From contig CM051006.1 in assembly GCA_027704905.1 (NCBI GenBank), forward strand, positions 4,019,271-4,083,270: a DNA stretch of 64,000 bases, given 5' to 3'. The stretch is from Muraenolepis orangiensis (Eukaryota; Chordata; Actinopteri; Gadiformes; Muraenolepididae). Made by a program: the position numbers and the translations under genes. The notes under the pieces were generated by a model. It made no database searches and had not been told where the DNA came from. It saw only the letters and a program-made list of their open reading frames with translations. Shown piece by piece: positions 1 to 9,571 of this stretch (position 1 is the first letter of the stretch; every line of letters starts with the position of its first letter).

Positions 1-10
1 ACATTTGGAA

Positions 11-91
11 GATTAGACCTGCGTTCAGCCTTTGAATCATGGCAGAAAGAATATTTCTGCCATGATTCGAAGGCTGAACGCAGGTCTAATC
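11..91. repeat. Near-perfect palindrome (38-bp arms)
   Basis: Bases 11-48 and 54-91 are reverse complements with one mismatch, separated by the 5-base loop GAATA. The related stretch near 39,400-39,455 has only the right-hand arm, so the left arm looks like an added fold-back copy. Confidence 0.9.
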
Positions 92-429
92 ATTAAGATG
101 TAGATCACTCCCTGCCACACGTAAGAAGCTGGTTGTTTATTACCTTAAGGCAAGCAGGTTCTCCTAATAGTGCAACAAAGAAAAAAAAATACATTTTTCA
201 CCAAAACCTTTCAAATGTATCAGAAGGGTGGATGCTTCTTTAAGAGGTCGGACCATGGCATGCAGAAAAGCAGAAGGAAAGTTACGAGACTCTGTGGTAT
301 CTCATGTTTCATCAAATTTTCTTTCAAAACTCTTCACACTCATCGGCCGAGGCGATAGGACAAGGGGGCGATGGAGGTTTCACACACTTTCTGTCACGGA
401 CACAATATACCTTTGCTGGAGTCTGGTCT

Positions 430-2480
430 ATTCTCTCTAATTCACCTTTGACCCTGCATTGAACCCTTCTGTAACAATGAGTGGACCAAAGAAAAGAAAA
501 GTCGACAGCGAGTGCCGAGTGTTTAATGAGTGGACAACTAAATATATTTTCACCGAAGTGTGATCAAAGGCTGTATGTCTTATTTGCCAAGAAACCATTG
601 CGGTTTTCAAAGAAAACAATATCAGCCGCCACTTTTCCACCAAGCATGCTAACTATGCTAGCAAACAGTCAATGCAAGAATGGGCGGCTACTGCTCAAGG
701 TTGGCAGCCAATTTAACGACTCAGCAAAATATTTTTCGTTGACAAACTGCTATTCAGAGTCAAGCACCAAGGCAAGTTATTTGCTAGCATTCAAATTAGC
801 AAAGGCCAGCAAACCTTTCCCCGAAGGGGAGTTTTTGAAAGAATGCATGGTAGAGACAGCAGGTCTCTTGTGTCCAGAGAGCAAAAACTAATTTGAAAAA
901 ATTAGTTTATCACGCAGGACAGTGACTTGCCGTGTAGAACTAATTGACGTAGCCAGCGAGTTAAACAAAACAGCTGAGTCATTTAAGCTATATTCGTTAG
1001 CACTGGATGAAAGTAACGACGTAAAAGACACTGCTCAGCTCTTAATTTTATCAGAGGGATTAATGACAATTTTGAGATAACTTTATAAAAATCCAAATAA
1101 AATTTGACCATGGAATCTCTAAAGGGGACAACACGAGGAGAAGACTTGTATGACTTGTGTTTCTAGTGTCATCGAGAGGCTGAAGCTACCTTGGTGTAAA
1201 CTTGCCAATGTCACCACAGATGGGTCGCCAAACTTAACAGGAAAAAATGTTGGGCTGCTGAAAATAATCCAGGATAAGGTGAAAGAGGAAAACTCTGAGC
1301 TGGATGTAATTTTTCTACACTGCATAATCCATCAGGAAGCCCTGTGTAAGTCTGTATTGCTGCTTGATCATGTTGTGAAGCCAGTCGTAAAACTCGTTAA
1401 CTTTATATGAGCGAGGGGACTTCAGCATCGTCAATAGATTAAGTTCTGGGAGGCTGTGAAGGTCAGGGTGGAGGTAACCTCATTGTCCCATGGAAACTGA
1501 TGCTGATCACCAGGTCTTACTTTATCACTCTCATGTCCGCTGGTTAAGTTTGGGGAAAGTATGTCGACGAGCATGGGAGCTCAAATGGGAGATTAGCTCA
1601 TTTTTGGAGTTAATCAGGAAAGCTGACGATTTTCCAGAACTGAGCGATGCAGATTGGCTTTGTAATTTTGCTTTTGCTGTGGACATATTGACACACATGA
1701 ATGAGCTGAACATGACGCTACAAGGGAAAGATCTATTTGTGCACGAAATGTACACAAATGTGAGAGCCTTCAAAGCCAAGTTGACTTTATTCTCAAGACA
1801 AATGTCAAACAAATCATTCGCTCATTTCCCCAAACTAGCGACACTGAAAGAGGCCCCTCAAAATATGATGATATACAGAAAATCGACCTGCACCGCAATT
1901 CTGCCGCCGGTTCTCTGATTTTGAAAAAATGTAAAAGTCACTTCAGCTGGTGTCATGTCACAAGACTATGAAACAGTGCCGCAGGAGTTGCAATTGGAAC
2001 TGATTGATCTTCAATGTGACTCCGTCTTAAAGGAGAAGTTCAACTCCCTTAAACTGGATGAGTTTTATGCTTCACTAAGCGAAGCCAAGTTTCCAAACAT
2101 TAGGAGGATGGCACAGAGGAGGCTGGTGTTGTTTGGCTCTACCTACGTGTGTGAGTAGACGTTGAGTGTGATGAACATCAACAAATCACACCACAGATCC
2201 CAGTTAACTGATTAACACCTCAGATCTGTCCTGAGAATTGCCACAACCAAACTGACACCAAACTTTGATGCACTGGCAAAAAAGGGTGACCAACAACACT
2301 GTTCCCACTGAAAATAAATGTAAGTTTTCTTTACTTTTCAGGTAATGGCTTTTACTTTTACTTTACTTTATTTTTATTTGTTCACACAAACACTCTCCAT
2401 CTATCTGCTACTGGCCCGGTCCATCTGTCAAATTTGAAAACTCATAATGTCCCCTGAGCCCAAAAGTTTGCCCACCCCTG
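430..2480 (+). pseudogene. Decayed hAT transposase (GTF2IRD2/Charlie8-like)
   Basis: Several broken plus-strand reading frames follow one another in the order of a hAT transposase of the type domesticated in GTF2IRD2. An N-terminal part around 481-890 contains KASYLLAFKLAKASKPFPEG and FLKECM. A catalytic-core part at 1,150-1,410 contains ANVTTDGSPN and HCIIHQEALC. A later part at 1,490-1,860 contains HVRWLSLGKV and ELSDADW. A C-terminal dimerisation-like part at 1,955-2,290 contains FGSTYVCE followed by a stop and then TLSVMNINKSHHRSQL. Stops and frameshifts separate the parts, so it is inactive. The probable 3' terminal inverted repeat is near 2,463-2,480 (TTTGCCCACCCCTG). A matching 5' end of the same type (GGCATGGGCAAACT) is seen in the second copy near 40,318. 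A 42-base foreign patch lies at 1,448-1,489. The superfamily is clear; the subfamily name is inference. Confidence 0.8.
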
Positions 2481-2639
2481 GGTTAGGGTAACCCGGTATA
2501 GTTAAGGTTGGGTGGGGTAAAAACAGTTCTCAACTCTGTGAAAGCTCTTTATACTCATCGGCCGAGGCAACAGGACAAGGGGGTGATGGCAGTTTTATCA
2601 CACTGATTAATATTCTGGAATTATTTAGAAGTGTATAAG

Positions 2640-4215
2640 GCTACTTAAGGCTACGACTTCCGCCCTGTTGCACTCACCCCCATCATCATGAAGTGCTTCG
2701 AGAGGTTGGTCCTGGCTAACCTCAAATCTGGCCTCTCACCCTCACTGGATAAACACCAATTTGCCTACCATGAAAACAGGAGCACGGAGGACCCATCTCC
2801 TCAGCCCTTCACTCTGCTCTCTCCTACCTGGATGAGAGCAACACCCATGTGATAATGCTGTTCATCGACTTCAGCTCAGCATTTAACACCATCATCCCCT
2901 CCAAACTCATCCGCAAACTTGGTGACCTCATGGAAACCAAGAATCTTGACATTAACCCCTCTGTTTGTAACTGGTTATTGAACTACCTAACCAACAGACC
3001 CCAGTCAGTCAGGTTAGACAGTCTCACCTCCTCCACCCTCACCGTGAACACCAGCGTTCCCCAGGGCTGTTTGCTGAGCCCTCTTCTCTACTCCCTCTTC
3101 ACCCATGGCTGCACTCCTGTACATGATACAAACACCATAATCAAGTTTTCAGACGACACAATAGTTGTGGGCCTCATCCTACAGCCTACAGGGAGGAGGT
3201 CCAGCACCTGGTGGCGTGGTGTGCTGACAACAACCTGGCCCTCAACACCAAGAAGACCTGATCGTGGACTTCAGAAAGACCAGAGATGGTGCACACGCAT
3301 CCTCATCAACGGGGCGGCGGTCGAGCGTGTCTCCAGCTTCAAATTCCTGGGGTCCACATCTCTGAGGACCTATCTTTGTTCAAGTTGGATTACCCCTCCC
3401 TGCAATAAACACTACCCACCACAAACGGTGTCTGAGGAAGGCACAACAAATAGTCAAAGACCCCTCTCACCCCAACCACTGTTTGCCCTCCTCCCCTCCG
3501 GGGGGCCTTATATAAACATTTGTTCCAAGTCAAGCAGGCTTAGGAACAACTTCTTCCCCTCAGCTGTCATCTCTCTGAACTCTGTACCACGATGACAGCC
3601 CCCCCCCATCTGAACTCTGTACCACAGCCCCCCCCCTCTGCTGCCCAACATATGAACTCTGAACCCTGCTGACAATACCCTTTCACCATCAATGTCTTCA
3701 ACAGCCTTGCACTGTATCATAACTCCCTACCTCTACCTACAGTTTACATATTTATAGTTGACATATTTATTGTTTACATACCTGTATGATAGTCATGTAC
3801 ATTTTTACTGTACTTATATATATACCGAATATATATATTTATCGTCAACTGCTGCTATAACTACACACCCCTGCTCACTACCTGCTGTGTATACATTTAT
3901 ATATATTTATATTTTGATCCAACTGCAATCCCCTGCTCACTACCTGTTTACACTTGTATACTTACCTTGTATATATATATACCTTGAATTCTGCACATAT
4001 CTCATATCTACTCTATAAGTTATTTTAAACTTTTAGTAGTAGTTTATTTAGTAGACTGTATTTACATATTATTCAACAACTGTACATTATATATTACCAT
4101 GCACTTTACTGCAACATTTGCACTCTGGTTAGATGCCAAATTCCTTTCGCTGTACTGTACTTGTGCTGTACAATGACAATCAATTTCAATCTAATCTAAT
4201 GTAATGTAATGTAGT
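2640..4215 (+). mobile_element. 5'-truncated LINE 'B' reverse-transcriptase fragment
   Basis: A non-LTR retrotransposon truncated at its 5' end. The RT region starts near 2,647 and contains [11 protein letters not shown], then [35 protein letters not shown] and IIKFSDDTIVVGL. The usual FADD box reads FSDD. A frameshift or deletion near 3,175-3,190 removes the segment after the catalytic box, and the C-terminal HP..LFALLPSG region is scrambled. An AT-rich 3' UTR and a short TAATC/TAATG tail end it near 4,215. The family is shared with the copies at 13.85, 50.5 and 57.6 kb and resembles the CR1/L2/Rex1 group of the Jockey superfamily. It is dead. Confidence 0.8.
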
Positions 4216-4956
4216 TAAATGCACAGGACTACAGCCTGGTATACAACCATTGGTGGAAGCCACCTTTATAACACCAAGTATAGGCCTACACTAGCCACAC
4301 CTTAAGTGAAACTAACTACACACTAGACACACTAGCAACACCTTCATTCTACCAAACTATACACTAGCTACAGAGATACAGAGACTAGATTAGAGCAATG
4401 TGAAAAGGAAGTTCTTAACCATGGAGACCGCGTCAGGTTTCAGAGCTCAGGGGGAAGTGAGAAGGAATTTTGCGAAACATATTAAGAAATAGAGGCTTTT
4501 TTAAATATGTGAGTCAATACAATGTACTAAGTTTAACATGGTGTATTATATTGTAGCTCTAACTGGTAAAGCCATTTGGGCCAAGGACAATATTTATTTT
4601 TATTTCATTTGAATTGTATCGTGTATTGTATCATTTATATTTACGAGACATTACATTATTAACCCCAGATAGAATGTATATCACCATATACATAAACATG
4701 TTTTGTCTATTCATTTATGAAGTATTACACACAGTAACCCAACATGTGTATGTATTCATAGTTTTAAAAGTTCTGTCAGTGGTAATTTTCATTCATGTCA
4801 TATTCAGTTAAAAAAAAAGCAACCATGGCAGTGTAAACACTCCCTGATGTAGTATTTGACTGAAAAATAAAAAAATAATACTAAATCTCTGCAGTGTTCG
4901 CCCAGCTCATCTGTTGCCGTGACGATGACATCCATCCAGATCCTCATGGCCTCTGG
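4216..4956. other. Spacer with no recognised gene
   Basis: AT-rich sequence between LINE B and an L2. I recognise no coding exon. It recurs in the second segment at about 41,100-41,830, so it is part of the segmental duplication. Confidence 0.6.
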
Positions 4957-6918
4957 ACTCATTACATTACATTACAGTCATTTAGCAGACGCTTTTATCA
5001 AAAGTGTGTTTCAACAAAGAGAAGTAAGAGAACAACTCGTCACCAGAAGTCAAAAGTGCATTTAATTTCTAATAACCGAAACAGTGCTCTGCACTGTGTT
5101 CTGCAGGTAGAAGTACAATAATTCAGGCAAAAGTGTAAGGGAAAAAGTACAATAAGTTTGCAAACACTTAATTGACATAGCGCTACGAGGAAGGATCCGG
5201 GAAGTGTGTCCTGAAGAGATGGATTTTCAGCCTGCGGCGGAAAATGGGGAGTGACTCTGCAGTCATGACCTCCGTGGGGAGTTTGTTCCACCAAATTGGG
5301 GCCAGGACAGAGAACAGGCGGGACCGCGTAGATCGGCCACACGGGCCCCTAAGTGAGGGGGCAAGCAGACGGCCCGAAGAAGCCGAGCGAAGTGGACGGG
5401 TTGGGATGTAGTCCTTGACCATTGCCTGGAGGTAGGATGGAGCAGTACCTTTTACTGCCTTGTAGGCTAGCACCAAGGTCTTGAACTGGATGCGAGCAGC
5501 TACAGGTAGCCAGTGTAGAGTCCGAAGGAGGGTAGATGTGTGGGAGTACTTGGGGCGGTTGAACACCAGGCGAGCTGCAGCTTTCTGAATGAGCTCCAGG
5601 GGCCTGATGGCAAATGCCGGGGCACCAGCAAGGAGGGATTTGGAGTAGTCCAGCCGGGAGATGACAAGAGCCTGGATAAGCACCTGCCCAGCCTTTTCAG
5701 TGAAAAAAGGCCGAATCCTCCTGATGTTGTAGAGGAGGAATTTGCAGGAGCGTGTCACCGATGCAATGCACGAGAACGACAGTTGGTCGTCCAGGGTCAC
5801 ACTCAGATTCCTTGCGGTCCGAGTAGGTGTCACCACAGCCTCATCAATGGTGACAGCCAGGTCTCAGTGCGGACAGCCCTTTGCCGGGAAGAACACTAGC
5901 TCAGTCTTGTCCAGGTTGAGCTTTAGGTGGTGCATTGACATCCACTTTGAGATGTCTGCTAGGCACACGGCAATGCGTGTTTCCACTTGCGTGTCCGAGG
6001 GGGGAAACGACAAGACCAGTTGGGTGTTATCAGCATAGCAGTGGTAGGATAAGTCATGGGAGTGGAAAACAGCAACAATGGACTTTGTGTAGAGGGAGAA
6101 AAGAAGAGGACCCAGGACCGATCCTTGTGGAACCCCAGTAGTCAGTCGGCGTGGTTCCGACACAGACCCTCCCAGTGCCACCTGGTAGGAGCGACCCGTC
6201 AGGTAGAATGCAAACAAGGCGAGAGCAGAGCCCAAGACACCCATCCCCTCAAGGGTGGAGAGGAGAATCTGGTGGTTCACAGTGTCGAATGCTGCAGACA
6301 GGTCAAGGAGTATCAGGACCGAGGAGAGCGAATTTGCTCTAGCAACATGGAGCGACTCAGTTACTGCCAGAAGGGCAGTTTCTGTCGAGTGACCTTAAAA
6401 CCAGATTGGTGGGGATCCAAAAGGCAGTTCTGGTGGAGATACAAGTACAATTGGTTAAAGACAGCAGGTTCAAGAGTTTTGGATAAGAAGGGCAAAAGGG
6501 ATACCGGTCTGTAGTTCTTGAGTGTTGGTTTCTTCAGAAGAGGGGTGACTCTGGCAGTCTTGAAAGCAGCGGGAAAGCATCCAGATGTCAGGGGTGCATT
6601 GATGATGTGTGTCAGGAAGGGCGAGTTCAGGCGCAGTAGACTGAACTGGATCCAGTGAGCATGTGGTGGGTCGGCTGGATGTGATGAGGTGAAGAACATC
6701 ATCTGTGGAGAGGGGAGAGAAAAAGGGAGGGTGGGGGGAAGACATGAGTGGTTGATGCGAGCATCGGCCAGGGGGTCAAGGAAGGAGGATCGGATATCGT
6801 TGACCTTCTTGTCGAAGAAGTTGGCGAAATCATCCGGGAGAAGGGAGGAGCTGGGGGGAGGGGGAGGGGGATGGAGGAGGGAGGAAATAGTATCAAAACT
6901 GTTTATTAGGGTTAGATG
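4957..6918 (-). mobile_element. L2-type LINE fragment (S1), RT and 3' end
   Basis: The minus-strand frame is broken but reads as an L2 reverse transcriptase. The N-proximal part near 6,905 reads FDTISSLLHPPPP. RT motifs follow: YRPVSLLPFLSKTLEPAVF, then [39 protein letters not shown] and YHCYADN, where the usual YADD catalytic Asp pair is damaged (YADN). The C-terminal domain, 5,836-5,183, contains VISRLDYSKSLLAGAPAFA and LHWLPVAARIQFKTLVLAYK. The 3' end carries the TTTAGCAGACGCTTTTATC signature and an ATTAC tail at 4,960-4,978, typical of fish L2 3' ends. Stops and frameshifts make it non-functional. Its 5' side is interrupted by a solo LTR at 6,919 and continues as a remnant at about 7,353-7,455. 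Confidence 0.85.
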
Positions 6919-7347
6919 TGTCAAGATGTAGTGTTGGTAGGACCCAGAACGCAAACCAAAGACACATTGAGGCGATAATATGAGGCTTTATTGCGTAAGC
7001 ATCATCGTAGAACGGTCGGGGCCAGGGGTCTGGATACCGGGAGGTCGATCAGCGGAGCACCGACAGGTAGTAGACAGGCGAGTGGTCCGGGACGGGCGAG
7101 GAGTCTGGATACCGGGAGGTCAAAGTAGCGACAGGTAGTAGACAGGTAAGTATAATTACCGGAGGGCTGGTACGGTGTCATCGAGGGAGAACGACGTACG
7201 ATCTAGCCAAGGGGTAAAGGGACGCCAGGGTATTTATACACCCAGGTGCGGTGATTATCATAATCAGCAATTGCCGACAGGTGCATGGGTGCGCCACTAA
7301 AGCCCATGCCTTGGCCACGCCCCCTGTCACCCACCGTAACCGTGACA
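6919..7347 (-). mobile_element. Solo LTR nested in the L2 (S1 copy)
   Basis: The sequence starts TGTCAAG and ends CCGTGACA, so read on the minus strand it is a TG...CA LTR beginning TGTCACGGTTACGG. Adjacent left bases are AGATG (6,914-6,918). The right flank is ATTTG here but AGATG in the S2 copy, indicating an original 5-bp target duplication. The interior has a tandem repeat of about 70 bp containing GATACCGGGAGGTC, and an AATAAAGC-type polyadenylation region near the 3' end. No gag or pol is present. Shorter than the 595-bp S2 copy through internal deletion. Confidence 0.82.
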
Positions 7348-7460
7348 ATTTGCTGCTCTTTGAATTTTGGAACAGTAAAATGCAGCGACGAGGAAGAAGA
7401 GACGCTCGTAGGTCTTCACACAGAACGTTAGACAGGGCCTGGGAGACTAATGATAAACAC
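7348..7460 (-). mobile_element. L2 remnant upstream of the LTR
   Basis: Read on the minus strand, the flank encodes FYCSKIQRAA, which joins across the LTR to SNPN..FDT.SSLLHP. This matches the L2 pattern FYRTKINSSASNPRK seen at 11.5 kb and shows that the LTR landed inside the L2 coding region. Confidence 0.6.
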
Positions 7461-7678
7461 ACATAAGATATATATATATATTACTACTAATGCTAACACC
7501 AGTATGTCTTATTAATAATAATAATAATAATAAATATATATATATATATTACTACTAATGCTAATATGTCTTAATAATAATAATAATAATAACATGCCAA
7601 TTTAATAGAGCATTATTCATGAAGCCAAAACATCCACCAGTGCCTCAGAGACTTAATACACAATATATTAATATATAC

Positions 7679-9250
7679 CAGTGGTGAAGCATTAGGGCCT
7701 TCAAGGTATTCAGAGAAGACGCTGGAACTCTCAGATTAAACAAAAAAATTGAATTAATTGCAATAATAAAATGTAATACAATTTTAAATAAAATGACTAA
7801 ATGAGAATCGTATCTGTGTTGTTATCTGTTAAATTACAGTTACGTTGATTTGTTTGTCTTTCTCGGCCCATGCACTACGCATTTGAGTGGTTTTGTGTTG
7901 GAAAAACAATGCAACCAATCAGATATTTTTCTAGGTTGCTGGGAAGAATATCCTTCAACCAAAGTATTCCCGATTGCTTTGGCCCTCAGACTGAATGAGA
8001 GCGTACGTTTGGATTGGCAATTTGATAAACCAATCATATAGTGATTTGTAGCCAATGGGCGTATTCTTTCAGATTTCCCCACAGTTCCATAGTGCGCTAG
8101 AAGGTTCACTGGCTCGGATGTAGTGTAGTGCTACGTTGGGTTTTTTCTACGTAGGTTTTTTACATCGAAATGGCAACAGGTGAAGATGATGTTGTTGCGG
8201 AATTGTTGTTAGTACCCTTTTAAAGACGACCATTCAGTAAAAAGATGGACATTATAAAAAAGTTTTAACAATCCCCATCACCACTACATCTGTGGAAAGG
8301 ACATTTTAATAATATAAAAACATATGGAGGAACAGAACAGGACAATCCCGACTCACTGCATTAGCTTCCATAGCTATTGAAAGGCAACTTATTTTGGATC
8401 TGAAAAGCAGTGATCAGCTTTATGACCGGGTTATCGATTCATCCAGAAGGACATGAGAATGGATTTGGTCTTTAAGTGAACATCATTGGTGAGTGAGACT
8501 CATTTGTCTTTGCTGGTTTTGGCTCAGTGTTGCGTCTCGTTGAGCTGGTTGTTGCATTTTGTTTCCACACAGTTGTTGACAGATTAGTTAATGGCTGTCT
8601 TGAGTTTGTTAAGCATTGTTGTGCATTTAAATTTAGAGTTTTGACTTGATCTTTCTTTGCATCGCTTAACGTGAAAAGACTTAACATAACTAAGAGTTAC
8701 ATAACCGCGATCAATAATCACCAAATTTCTCTGGTATATGTCTTGTCATTAACACTTTCACCTGCCAACATATCTCACCTTAAATCCTCCCATTATGAAC
8801 GTTATGTGACATTGAGTGTTTTCCTCTCTATTGAGCCAGTAGGAAAAGTCTTAACGCAGCTTTATGAGAGGAAAACATTTAATGTAACATAACTTCCGTA
8901 ATAGTAGGATTTGGGTTTTGATATTTTGACAGGTGAAATTGTTAATGACAAGACATATTCCAGAGACATTTGGTGATTATTCATCGCTGTATTGGAACTT
9001 TAAGTTATGTTAAGCCTTTTCACGTATTGTTTTAGACTGTCCCTTTCATCGATAGCCTGTGTGGTAGTGCTGTGTTGGTCTGTTACTTCACTACATGGAC
9101 ACTGCTTTACCAACTATGGTCAACTTGGAAATTGGCTGCGACAATCTGATCTTCCTAAATGAGATAACGCATAAAGTGACTGCCTCCGTGACGTCCGTCT
9201 GACTAGAACAACCATGTCTATCACCGTGTGATAGACACGGTTCGCCACTG
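7679..9250 (+). mobile_element. Non-autonomous hAT element (ZMYM1-like), S1 copy
   Basis: Starts CAGTGGTGAAG and ends TTCGCCACTG, with imperfect terminal inverted repeats. It is flanked by the perfect 8-bp duplication ATATATAC (7,671-7,678 and 9,251-9,258), diagnostic of hAT. Only the ends of a transposase survive: an N-terminal start at 8,170 (MATGEDDVVAELLLVPF) and, from about 8,352, a C-terminal frame reading LTALASIAIERQLILDLKSS with a 4-base deletion near 8,438 relative to S2. The catalytic middle is absent, so it needed a transposase in trans. Bases 8,668-8,765 and 8,928-9,025 form an internal inverted repeat. A copy with an extra nested insertion is at 46,951-49,958. Confidence 0.88.
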
Positions 9251-9448
9251 ATATATACCATTACTAATACTAATAACAAAACACATTGCACTATAGTATA
9301 TAAAGCAGTGTATTAGTGGTTTATTTACTGAGCTGGTACGCAGAAAGCACAGTACAGGGTATATTAGTATATATTAAATATTAGTATATTAGTAGCATGT
9401 GAGCCGTAGTACTGGTTGTATTTGTTCAAGCAACAGTAATATATTTAC

Positions 9449-9531
9449 CGAGCTGGTGCGTAGGTGGTCGTTGTAAACTTCCTCGATGGCCTGGAAGTAG
9501 ATCACTGCTTTCAACTTCCTCTCGTCAGAAT
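9449..9531 (-). CDS. PHLDB-family PH-domain exon D
   Basis: On the minus strand TTTTCCAG precedes an 83-base exon that ends at GTAAAT. It encodes KAVIYFQAIEEVYNDHL, the central strands of the PH domain of the PHLDB (LL5/pleckstrin-homology-like domain B) family. The entry phase (two bases completing a codon) matches the end of exon C at 17,076, so the two are probably consecutive exons separated by an intron filled with L2 and LINE B. PHLDB proteins are cortical phosphoinositide-binding coiled-coil scaffolds. The last PH exon is not seen here. Which paralogue (PHLDB1, 2 or 3) is uncertain. Confidence 0.8.
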
Positions 9532-9571
9532 CTGGAAAACACACATATATTGCGTCACACACTCACTGCAT

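Noticed and set aside
3758..4018. Small aromatic-rich frames in AT-rich sequence (also 16,548 and 26,862)
   Set aside because: They lie in LINE 3' UTRs and reflect TATA/TTTATT composition.
7376..7466. Arg-rich frame MQRRGRRDARRSSHRTLD as a transposase or gene start
   Set aside because: The minus strand here continues the L2 across the LTR, which explains the sequence better.
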